Source: Numida meleagris
Lineage: Eukaryota > Chordata > Aves > Galliformes > Numididae
Direction of reading: 5' to 3'
Length of the DNA stretch: 64,000 bases
Assembly (NCBI RefSeq): GCF_002078875.1
Contig: NC_034410.1
Coordinates: forward strand, 77,220,661 to 77,284,660
A program made the translations under genes and the position numbers. The notes beneath the pieces are model-generated. The model had not been told where the DNA came from, searched no databases, and saw only the letters and a program-made list of their open reading frames with translations. This document shows, piece by piece, positions 39,071-49,985 of this stretch; position 1 is the stretch's first letter, and the number at the start of each line of letters is the position of its first letter.

Positions 39071-42000
39071 TAATAAAATCTATCTCATCTCTTTCAGGGA
39101 AAACATGAAAATTTTAAAAATATTAAAACCAAGGAAATAAAGTATTTTTATCATGACATAGACAGATAGATAGATAGAATTTATATGCATCAGGACGGAT
39201 AACTTTAGTGTGTTTTTGCCATGTCATAGAGAAAAGATCAGTGCCATTTTTGTACCATTTCTTTGCTTTTCAAGAAGCTACAGACCTCCGTGATCTGTTG
39301 AAGAAATTTAATTTGTGAAATGGATGAGAGAAAGCTTTCCCGAATTCTACTTTGGAAGAAAGCTCTACTCACATACATAGATAACACGTTGTTCTGAAGG
39401 GAGGACTGGCTTCTTCCTGCTTTTAAATGCAGAGCTGACTCACATCATCACATAAAAATATTAGTTAGGGGAAACCAAGACTATAAAATAGAGGCACATA
39501 TGCACAAAAATAAACATACTGGAAATATGCAAGGAGTTTTAACGCTTCATGAAGTCCAAGGTAAAAATCTCTGCCTCGGGAGTAGATTCTCACTTAAGAA
39601 CAAGTTATTTTGCCAAAAGCATAGCATTTTCTGTCTACGGAAATGACTGAAGAACTTACTTGAGTTCATACAGCCATTTAGAAGTAGAATTTGGTTTCAT
39701 AGCTCCTAAGCTAGTGTACAACCCTATGGGCTACCCTGCTGCGCAGGCAAGACAGATGGAAAAAGGACTGGTGGCACTATCAGGTTGTTAATAATAATTA
39801 AAATAAATTTACATCATGTCACTGTTGTTCAGCAATAGAGAAAGATACTTGAGACAAAGTTGTTTAAGTCATAGATTTCTCCATAGATTCTCAGAAACCC
39901 ATCAACCAGCAGGAAACAATTTCATATATAGTATGTGTTTCTCCTTGTTCAGCAGTGAGCAAGCCAGCCATTTCAAGTAGAACCAGTATGGCAATTTCAT
40001 AAAGCTGTAAGTTTCCTTTTATCTTTTCTCCATTTCACTCCATTGGACTAAAAAAATATTTACAAGTCAAGATGTATCAATCCATGTGCCAAAAATCTGG
40101 GGCCCACAGTAGCAACTCTGTCTCCCACACTTGATGACTGTGAGTCACCATCTGTTCCAGGCAGTGAATGACTAATATATTTCTCTTTTTCAGGGGTAAA
40201 CAAAGTAAACTATAATTGTACTTTCAATATGAAGTTGGGAGTCTTATCAGAGAGGCCTAAATTTGAAAATGATTCACTTATATGCCAGTCAGAAGTTTCA
40301 GAAAGACAAATACGGCTTAATGTAGTCTGTTGATGAACTAAGATCTTCAAAGAAGCCTGAGCTCTTCCCCTCTTTCTGGACTGTATTTCTATTTCTGAAT
40401 AATTTGTGGAGATATAATTTTGACTTTTATTACCTGTAGATTGTGTTTATATTAATTTATTTCCTTCTTGCATTTCAAGTTCTGAAGTAATCTCATTTTT
40501 TATTAAAAATAGATTGAATTTACTTAGATATAAAAACATTAGAAGAGGAAACTATCACATGTAAGAACTGTATGTAATTAGGAGGCTAAGAATTCTGAAT
40601 TTGGTGCTTGATGTATTGTTGCACTTATTATGCATCATGTGCTTGTTGTTTACTGAAGTAAACTGAATCCACCTGAGAAGTTATTTACATTTAAACGTAA
40701 CTTAATGTTTCAGAGTACCACAGGGATGAGCAAAGAGGCTTATCTAAAACAAGAACTGACCCAAAACAAGAGTGCTTCTTAAAATTTTAAAAGATTTTAT
40801 TAGTATTTTCTTATCTCCATTGTTATGTTTGTGCATTTGTCCCTCCTGATCTTTAAAGAGTTTGGAATGGTCATTATAAATGCAATGAAGCCCTCCTTCC
40901 CCTTCACCCCTCCTCCCCCCCCAAAAAAAGACAGACTATCTCAGACCATGAAACTAAATGCAACCTATTGAAATCAAAGGGAGTTACAAGCGTTATTCTT
41001 GTTTGTGAACTTGATCCACTGTTTTTATAACAGAGCCTAAAGCAGTATTTACAGGTTATCAAGACAACTCATCCTCGTTAGTTGCTTACTGAAAACAAAA
41101 TAAAACTGAATACGTATATTCTATTAATTATCCTCTTATCCAATACCTTAATAGAACCGTAACAAAAAAGGAGAGGAAACAAATAAGATGAACACCAATC
41201 TCTTGACCCAAACCAGAGTCACAAAATGTTAGTTCCACTTGCATCTGGATGATACTGCTCATCCACTTTGTTAGCAGTGTCCCTTCCCACTTTTGAGAAA
41301 AAATCAAGAGGTTATTATGATTATTAACAGGCAAAGATTTCCTATTCTCAGGAGCTAGCTCTGGTTTTGGATATTCTTTCTATAAAAATAAACTCTACTG
41401 CTGATGCATGAAACATATCTAGCAACATAAGATATTAAGACCATCCATCAGCAGCCTTATAGTAATCAAAAAGGTTTCATCACTTTCTTTCTGTTGGTTG
41501 GCTTTCCTAAAGGCCAAATACAACTTATCTTGATATTCATATCTCAGAGGAACTGTGGGTCATTAAACACATCTCTGTACATTATGATTCATGTGAGAAA
41601 ATGTTGACATTTGCACTGGCAGGAATAGCACCAGTTAAAGTGCTTTGCTTTCATTCCTAGTACTTCTTCCAAAAAAAGCTGGATTTAAAAAAAAAAAAAA
41701 TTCTCTCAAACTCCTTCTGCTATTAAAGTTCTTTCTTTCAGCAGAAAACATGTAGATCTACTATTGATTAACTGTATAGTAGGGAAGAGAAGTACTACAT
41801 TATTAGTATGCCCCTGGCGAATAAGCAAATATAAATATTAGTTTGATGTCTGCTAAACGAACTGTAAGGGAGAAGGAATATGTAAGTGTATAGTTACATA
41901 CTCTTAAAATGAAAGATTTCTCATGAAATAAAATGGGGAATTTGAACCATAACAAAGTTTTAAATTTAATCTCACTAATAAAAAATATATCCATTCCTTC

Positions 42001-42134
42001 CTTACATTTATTTCTTCTCTTTCTATAGTTCAGAACTGAAAAATCAACACTTTGTACACTATATCACAGTCTCTTCTACATAATAGTTTATAAGACCAAT
42101 AACTAAAGATATACTAGAACAAAGTATTTCCTTT
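39071..42134. other. AT-rich non-coding stretch, no gene recognised
   Basis: A short GATA run lies at 39161-39178, a C-rich/A-rich junction at 40895-40928 and an A14 tract at 41687-41700. Nothing else recognised. Confidence 0.55.
39161..39178 (+). repeat. (GATA)n microsatellite
   Basis: About four GATA units in a row. Confidence 0.8.
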
Positions 42135-42570
42135 TGTACGGGAACTGCTGAGTGATGGCCTGAACCACTGATTAAGCACCTGGAGCAAAGACCCAGTCAG
42201 CCCTGGGAGCACAGGTGAGCACCCCTCTTAGGCCTCATTTAAGGGCTGACTGCCACTGAGGAAGGATCTCTTTCTGGAGATCCCTTCTTGGTGGAAGCCT
42301 TTCCCTGCAAACCCAGATTCTTCTGATATGGATGAGTAATTTACTTCTCTTCCCTTGTAGCACCTTGCTATTGTGCTTGTCCTTCCACCTCTCTTGTAAT
42401 GCCTTTTCCATTGTGTTGGTCCTTCTGATTGCTACACCTTTGATTATCTTTATTCCTGTGGTTGGTTACGTTTGACAAAGCTAATTATGCCTTTCTGCTT
42501 TCCAGATTTATGCAGTAATTATTGATGAGTGCTTTTTAGAAGGATGCCTGCCAGCAGGATTTAAGAAATG
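42135..42570 (+). mobile_element. LTR-like repeat, copy A
   Basis: Begins TGTACGGGAAC and shares an ordered series of blocks with copy B next to it: GCCTGAACCACTGATTAAGC, then CCTGGGAGCACAGGTG, then CTCATTTAAGGGCTGACTG, then TCTGGAGATCCC. The TG start, a TATA-like ATTTAA in the first half and the pyrimidine-rich second half suggest an ERV-type LTR. The 3' end is assumed to be the start of copy B. No target duplication was identified, so the class is uncertain. Confidence 0.5.
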
Positions 42571-42950
42571 TGTAGCAGAAATGCAAAATCACAGCCTGAA
42601 CCAGTGATTGAGCACTTGGTAGGAAGGCAGGGCCAACCCAGGGGAGCTCAGGTGCATGCAATGCACCTGAGAAACCAGAAGGGGTGGAGCCAAGATCCAC
42701 CCCTTCCCAGACTTCATTTAAAGGTTGGCAGTGGAGGCAAGGGTATCTCAGTGGAGATCCCTGTGTATCTGAGGTCTTGTAAATGTAAGCAGTTTTTCTT
42801 CTGTTGTTTATGCATCCATGGCTGCTGTGTTTGGGCTTGTTCTCATTTGCTGCAGCCTAGGATTGTGCCACTCTGCTATTACTGCTGTGCTTTCAATCAC
42901 ATTATAGCATTACAAAATGGCTTAAAGAATTCTAATGTAAACAATAGCTT
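42571..42950 (+). mobile_element. LTR-like repeat, copy B (head-to-tail with A)
   Basis: Begins TGTAGCAGAAATG directly after copy A and repeats its blocks: GCCTGAACCAGTGATTGAGC, CCAGGGGAGCTCAGGTG, CTTCATTTAAAGGTTGGCAG, CAGTGGAGATCCC. It differs from A by about 45 extra bases that form two hairpins. The 3' boundary, near 42950, is a guess. It could be the second LTR of a collapsed element, or an independent insertion of a related subfamily. Confidence 0.5.
42647..42703. repeat. Two adjacent perfect hairpins in copy B
   Basis: First: arms CTCAGGTGCAT (42647-42657) and ATGCACCTGAG (42661-42671), an 11-bp stem with a 3-base loop. Second: arms GGGGTGGA (42681-42688) and TCCACCCC (42696-42703), an 8-bp stem with a 7-base loop. 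Both are absent from copy A. Confidence 0.9.
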
Positions 42951-45900
42951 TTAAATGCTTGTAACCCATTGTACAAGAGTATGCTGCTGCATCTTAAGGA
43001 AGGAATGAGGGAGAGGTGGACCATACTGTAATTTTGTGAAACTTGAAACTCATGAGAGCACTTCAATTCACAGAATAGCAGAATTTATATGGCAGAGCTT
43101 CTATTATGAGCAGTAAGTGTTGCCCTAAAGCTCATTCTAATACTTCACTGGCAATGAATATCCTTACGCATTGCCAGATCAATAAGTTTTCTTTAAAAAG
43201 TGAACTCACATTTGATTGAGCGTGTTTGTTTATGCCCAGTGGGCACTTGCTTTTAAAAAGCAGAAGTGTAAAAAGTGCTTTCAGAACTGAGTTATGCAGA
43301 AAGTGACAGAACTAGAACTTCTGGAAGCTTAGGAGAAAAGATTAATAATAGCTTATTCCACAGCTGTGAAGAAAAAAAAATACAATTCCAAGTTTCTTAT
43401 TGGATGAGCTACAACAGATTGCATGGTCTTGAATCTTTAATATCAGGTTATGGAGACAAATGTAGGATAGTGTTTGCAGTCAAAACTTACTCTAGGAATA
43501 AATGTCCAAAAATACGAATGTGAATTTGAATATCTTGTACATTCAAAGATATTACCTTCTGCTTAGACATTTTTGGGGGGGGAGGGAAATGTAAATCTGA
43601 AAAACATATTCTTTATAGTGTATTGTTTGTTTTATCCGTTAATCATATGGAGGTACACCTCAACACTGCAACAATTTAATTCTGATAACCTAGGTTTTCT
43701 TTTTCTCCAGCAGTGTTGAGTAAAAGACTGATGTGAAATGGTGGAAAATGTCATTGTGGGAACTGAGTTTTAATACCTTCATTGGTATATGTCTCATAGT
43801 GATTGGGGTGCTGCTAAGCAAAGCAGACAGCTGGAAAAGGATCAGAATGCTTTCAGGTGCCTAGCAGGAAAATAAAACAGACTTTAGTTTTTTAATTCAG
43901 AAATCATGCTCCTAAAAACCCTCTTTCTGTTGCCACGTGTTCATTTTGCAGGCACCTGAACATTCTGTGACCTTAAGGATCTTTTTCTATAGGTACTCTA
44001 AACAATGGTGTTCTTACACAGAGCTGAGTTCCTGTCTTTATAACTGAGACCAGTGAAATACTAGAAACTAAGGCGCCTTTACCTCTCTTCTGGGAAATAA
44101 ATGTGGTTGGTATATATGTGCTGAAAATGTAAACTGAAACAATTCTAACCTTGACTGAATTTTAAGATTGTAAAGGTAGTCCATCTCCAAACAGTAAACT
44201 ACGCTAGTAAATTACCCTCTAAGGTTGTGGAAAACTTAAATATGCACAAAGGAATTCAGAACAGCAGTGAGCTCAACTTTAATGGCTAATAATTAGTTTC
44301 TTATGTTCATTTTTGTTATTAAAATCACAATATATTGTTCATGACCATATCAGATAAGGTCTCTTGCTTTACTTGTCTTCTTATGTGATACTTTTTGCAG
44401 TAATTTATTCTGCAGGACATACGTAAAATCTCAACTCGCTGTTACAAATGTTTGTAGTGATTGCACTTTGTCAAAAGAAGGTGGAATTTTATGGTACTAA
44501 AACACTTAGTTAAGCATTGGCACTTAGCTCCTTTGCACTATCTTACAAGCAATATCAGTGACTTTCTTCTGACACATCACTGGTTTTATCCCATTTTCTT
44601 GAATATCATTAGCATGTTTAAGTGAAGATTTAAGCTAATAACGAAATATTACAGTTGAAATCTTAAGTCACTAATCCACTGATCTCTCAAGAGTGAGGTA
44701 GAGATGAACCTGATTTTCTTTAATACTACTGAAAATAGTCTGCCTATATAGGATATATGAACTATAAATTAACAGTTTAAATACTTCTGTCTACTGAGTA
44801 TTTTATCTGCTTTGTACAGGGCAGTAGCATCTGGCAAGCAATGTTTGGAATATTGTGATATTTCAAAACCTTTAGGGTACTCATCTACCATAATTTCAAC
44901 TCTGATCTAATTAGTTATGGGAATAACCCCAATGTGGGGATAACTTTCCATTCTCAATACACTGAGCTCAGTGAAACAGTAGTGGGAAGGGTAATGGGAA
45001 GAGACTGCCCACACTGTTTTCAGAGGATTCTTTCAATATAATTCTCCATGGATAGACAATGCAAGCATTGTTGCTAGTATTATATTAATATAACTTTGTT
45101 TACTGCAGGAGCAAGCAACATCAAATGCTTAGATTTTTAAAAATTTATTCCTTACCAAGAAAATAAATGCTTGCTATTAATGAACACCTACTAATGGCAC
45201 TCATAAGAGATGCAAAAAGTACCAATGGTAAAACAAAAAACTAGAGTCAAATGTAAACATGCTAAAACCAGTCTAAATAAATGAAAAACTTAGTGCAATC
45301 AAAGACATTCTGTCATTATGTGGGCTCCTAAAAAGGAAGATTTCACAATGAGTTTTCTTTGCCTGCAAAAAAAAAAAACTAAAAAAAAAAACGGATTGAC
45401 ATCAGAGCCAACTTTGTCTGGAAATGTTGAGGGGGGAAAAGTCTTGTTTCACAGTTGTTGAGCCTGAGCTCTGGACAACTCCAGTCAGAATGAGAAAAAA
45501 GAGAAGGACCCAGAGGACAATACATACTATGCTGCCTTCACCAAAATCCCTATGAGGATATAGTCTTAGCTCCTGCTTTTAATCTGTTCCTAAAGATCCT
45601 TCTCTTTCCTCTCCATTTGTTTCAGTTCTTAGTCTAACACTTCAAGTTCTATTATGAAAAACCTAGCTCAAACAGTCAAAAATCTCATTTCTTTACAGTA
45701 TTGCTTTGTGCAGATATACGGATAGAGGTATCTCAAGAAGTACATTTATACTCAACTATACTTGACAGGCCTTGCAATACCATTACTTCCTTCACAGAAA
45801 TTCTGTGTGAATGTTGGGCTGCTTTGTGTATATAATTTAGGGTTCATTGTTTTCTCTTTTTATGTGCATCTTTATTTTAAAAGAGGCAGGTTCTGAGTTT

Positions 45901-48556
45901 AACGGTGATCATTACAACAATATCCAGCTTATTTTTAGCTGACTTCCTCATTATTCAGAAAAATTAATTATAGCTACCCTTAAATTTTTAAAAGGCAGGC
46001 AAAACATCTGCTTCCTTGAAAAAATAATTAAGGAATAAGTCTTAAATATTACTTTATTTGAATCTTTATTGATGAAGGTTAAAGACAAATCTTTAGACCC
46101 ATGTTTTATACTTTTTTTTTGCAGTGTTTGTGTAGAAATAGAAGTATACTCAATCTTAGACCTGAATTCAGGTTATATTATTGCAGCAGTTCATAATTTT
46201 CTAGCCTGTGACCTGAGCTATACCCATTCTGGCATGCAGAAGATTCTGAATTCAAAGCAGTAACATCTTTGGTTCAACTTCCTCTCCCAGTTCTTGATTG
46301 AAATAGGCACCTTATGCTGGAACTTCAGCTTTAAAGCATAACAATCTCTCCCTTTAGACTGCTGAAATGGTTGGCATAGAATCTAGGTATAGCACACTGT
46401 GTACTCTACAAAAGAGTTAGTAACACTCTCTAAAAAAACTAAATGAATTTTCTGAAATAGTGACCTGATTAGATATGCTCCAGTATGGGTCTTTTGTGTT
46501 TTTTTTCCACAGCCTAATCTTTGGTATTACACATTCTAGACCGTAAATTCATGAAAACCTGATGAAGATAGATGTGGAATGACTATAATTCATTTAAGCG
46601 TATTAGTCTACAGATTGAAAAGATTCATTACAAAATAATTTCCAGACCTCTATGTAGCAGCTTAACCATATCTCTAGTATGTTCATTCTGATCACTCAAA
46701 CAATGTTACTTACGTATCTTTCCACAATTTATCATGGTTTAAACTGCAAAGGATATAAGCAGAATAGTGGACAGTATATTTCTTTGTGTAGGTGTTAGTA
46801 TTCTCATTTGTATTACCTGAGCACATATGTACACCATTATAGTAACTAATGTAATATTTCCAGTGTGTACACATTTCCTCATAAAAAGATATGTTTTCTA
46901 AAACCTTGGTGCTTTTCCTTCAGATCGTATTTTCAGATAGCACTGTATCCATGATCTGAAGACTAAGGCAAGAGGAACGGTGGAGTGAGAGGCGTCTTTC
47001 CATTGCATCAAAATGTAGAGGGCACCTCAACGAAGCATAAGAATAATATTTTTCTCTCATCTACTGATTCTACATAATTTTTAACAGCTAGATATCTAAT
47101 CTAATGGATCTTATTTAGGTCTGATATATGGGCTTCCCAGGGCTGCTGAGTCAGCAGCTGCCAATTTACTTTAGCCATACAATTATTCTCTAGAAAAGAT
47201 GTAATTTGCCTTCCTTTTTCATCATCTGTAGCATTACAAAGAGCACTAATCTTGACATGTATTTCTCCCCAGTTTCTTGTCTTCCTGACTAAAATGCCTC
47301 ATGCACATGAATCAGCAACTTTTAAATTGCTTTTGTAGGTTGAATGTGTGATAGGTACTCATAAAATATTTTTGAATGGAGCTGGTAGGTCAATTGGAAT
47401 CTCTTTCCCTAACATCAATATATCAAATGTAATAGTACTTTCTTCACAAGCATCTGTTGAATATGCTTGATTAAGACATGTTAAGGGAATGTCCCTATTC
47501 TCAGCTATTCATCCTACCTATGAATCCATATCTTCTCTATGCACATCTCGGCTGATGAGGTTTAGCTGGTTTATGTATTGGAAAATAAACAGAAGTTCTA
47601 GATGAAACTTATATCCAACACAGTGAGAGTCCAGGAACTCATAGCTGGGATAGAGGGAGAGAAAGAACAAACAAAGATTACTTTCTTTCAGGAGAGTTTG
47701 TTATACTTTGTTAGTATCTGCATCAGTACACTTCAGCCTCAAGAGCTGTGATATTACTGAAGGATAAAAGAAATCTTTTGTTACACTGCCGAGTTTGAGT
47801 TAGCTCAAGCTAACTAAACTTATGTAGGAGGTTTGTGATGCTAATGTTAATCTATGAGTTCTTCAACTTTTCCCTACTTAAAGTCCATAGTGACAGTCCT
47901 GTTGTCCTTATTGGGGTCAGTGAGGTGCTAGAAATGGCACAAGATTACATTTCTGGTTTTATTAAATTTGTATAATTTTCTTATTTCACTTACTTTGTGA
48001 CTTTAACTTGGGGAGACAAGAATATCAGGCTACAACACTGCAGAATATGGGTAAATATCCAAACCAGCTGTCAATGTCATAGCTGAGGAGTTTGCTTAAC
48101 ACTGGACTTACTGGTAACACTTTCTGAACAACAGTGAATTTGCCTACATGTATATATTTTTTCATATTAATAGTTTGGATCCTGCTGAGTGTTAATGTAC
48201 TCAAAGTAGGTACTAATACCTGAAATTAAATCTACAAATATTCATTGAATTATTAACCGTACAGTTGAATCCAAGAACCAGAACTACAGGAAATATTCTG
48301 CAAAGTAAAATAAGCAATGAAGATAAATGCAAACAGTGATATTTAGGTAGAGAATTAAAAAGTTCAGTAAAAAGTTGACAACAATTCTACTTATTGATTC
48401 TCCTTTTCATTACTTTTATCTCAAGCACAAATAGAATGTGTATTCACCCCGGTGCTTGTCCGGTCTCATGTGAATATTTACTGAATGTCAAAGGAAAAGA
48501 GCAATGTTCCCTGAAGCTATGGTCTCAGAGGATGTGAACTCTCTAAGCTGTCATGC
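42951..48556. other. AT-rich non-coding stretch, no gene recognised
   Basis: No recognisable coding region or repeat family. Two A tracts at 45367-45378 and 45381-45391 are separated by CT. Confidence 0.55.
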
Positions 48557-48989
48557 TTAGAATGCCTTCACAGCTTTTGCAAACACTGCAGTGACTCCTT
48601 CAGCATCTGCAGAATTATGACTTAATCCATTGCTGACTGTTAGCAATAATAATGAGACACAGTGATATGGCTGTACACAGAAAGCTAGCACAACTTTTAC
48701 ACTTTTTTTAGCTGACCTAGGGCATGTTTTAAGCAGTGAGTTTTCAAAGTTAAAAATGAACCACTTTGAGCTTGTCTCTCTTTCTGAAATATGCATTTTG
48801 GTGAAGTAAATGCTCCATGTTGTACATTCTGGTTCAGTTCCTGGTCTACTAATTGTCCACTTCACACATGTGGGCTCAAGACTGAACTTTTTTTATTGAA
48901 GTGGCTAATTTTCTCTGAGACAAAACTCAAGGCAAAACTGGATTGAGGGACTCATTCTAGAGTATGCACTCTCCAGGTAGTATGGTTGA
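48557..48989 (-). other. Minus-strand open frame next to Ty3/Gypsy remnant, unidentified
   Basis: A 102-codon minus-strand frame (48557-48865) lies just downstream of the chromodomain remnant. It may belong to the 3' part of the same element, but its translation has no motif I recognise. Confidence 0.25.
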
Positions 48990-48992
48990 GGG

Positions 48993-49260
48993 CTGCTCCA
49001 TGATCTTTGTTGGAGAATGCACATTGTCTTCCGGTCGTAGCACTCTTCAGGTACATATCACTGCCAGTGAATAAAAGTGAAACTTCCCCTGATATCATTT
49101 AGAGTCCAAAATTTGCTCCACTTGATACTTTGCCTCCTCTTAGTTTGTGGATGCTACTGAGAGGTGTGTGTGGGGGTTCCATTTGCTAAATGTATTGATT
49201 TGGTCAACAACAGTGAAAAGGCTGTAAGTAATTGTGGCACAACAGGGCAGATGGTCAGGC
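48993..49260 (-). pseudogene. GPY/F-like module and chromodomain remnant
   Basis: Minus-strand reading, all in one frame: LFTVVDQIN at about 49198-49230 resembles the GPF-VVxxIN core of the GPY/F module. After one stop comes EEAKYQVEQILDSK (chromodomain start, ending at 49098), then a stop, then YQGKFHFY. PEDNVHSPTKIMEQ (48993-49034) matches the chromodomain end (family PEDNxHAPxLI). The middle, IHWQ-YVPEEC, with the aromatic W and Y of the fold, is read in a neighbouring frame, so two compensating indels lie inside. Chromodomains of such integrases bind modified histone tails and steer integration to heterochromatin. Stops and indels make this one dead. Confidence 0.72.
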
Positions 49261-49414
49261 AGTCCAGATGCACTCTCCACAAAACCAGGCCCAGTCACCA
49301 GACACTTCTGAATTTGTCCATCTGGATTATGAGGAGAGTCTGAACCTACTGGTATTCTGCAAGTAAGTTACCAGCTGTGGAAAAGTGTGAAGTAGCTTCA
49401 ATGCCTGAATTACT

Positions 49415-49985
49415 TCAAGGGTAGAAACTGAAGTTAAAAAAGAATGGGGATGTAGAGCCATGGATGTTACTGTTGTGAGCAAGCTGCCAGTCAGAAGGGT
49501 GACCTATCATCTTGGAGAAAATTAACACTGACAGTACTGATTGCTCTAGGATCTGATTCACCCTCTCTGCCCATTGGTCTAAGAGGTGGGTTTGCACTGG
49601 AAAGAATCTCATGAGCTCTATTGGAAGTCTGACTGTGAACTGATCCCTTTGATCAGAGATTGTATTATCTGAGGTGACGTACTTCAGAAAAGGAAGTCAG
49701 GGCAGGAGAAGCTGGCCAGCCTTCAGGGCTGTGGGAAATTTTCTTAAGAAGATGAAGTGAACAGTCTTAATGAACAGGTCCACAAATGCTAGGATAGCTG
49801 GGATGACAGGTCTATTATGCAATCCATAGACACAAACTGCTAAGGCCTGGGAGGAAAGGTAGGAACTGCAGGAAATCCTGTGGTTTTGCTGGGGCCTTTT
49901 GGTACAAGCACTCATTTCACAGACCTGAACGTAGTTTCATATGCCTGTACTGTGGACCACCGATAGAGTCAAGTTGCTACAATTT
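49415..49985 (-). pseudogene. Ty3/Gypsy integrase remnant (zinc region and DDE core)
   Basis: Integrase normally inserts the element's cDNA into the host genome. Minus-strand reading gives NYVQVCEMSACTKRPQ (degraded zinc-binding Cys pair, about 49890-49945). Next, in an overlapping frame, is GFPAVPTFPPRP, the usual LQPLPxPSRPW segment with Trp now a stop. Then comes FVDLFIKTVHFIFLRK near 49735-49790 (family VDRFSKxAHFI, first catalytic Asp). After an in-frame TGA at 49697-49699 comes VTSDNTISDQRDQFT (family VSDRGxQFT, second Asp). Last is AERVNQILEQ near 49540-49570 (family TERVNQxLEQ, catalytic Glu) and STSPFFFNFSFYP. The segment between QFT and the HPQT-like motif appears to be missing. The core before and after the TGA is in one frame. 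Confidence 0.8.

Larger units (their letters stand above)
48990..49985 (-). mobile_element. Ty3/Gypsy (chromovirus-type) LTR retrotransposon remnant
   Basis: On the minus strand, about 1 kb carries the ordered 3' end of a Ty3/Gypsy pol: integrase zinc region, catalytic core, GPY/F-like module and chromodomain, all with stops and frameshifts. This order, with the chromodomain at the integrase C-terminus, defines chromoviruses (the Sushi-like group in vertebrates). I could not identify RT or RNase H beyond 49985, nor any LTR. It is a deeply decayed fossil with no intact reading frame. Confidence 0.75.
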
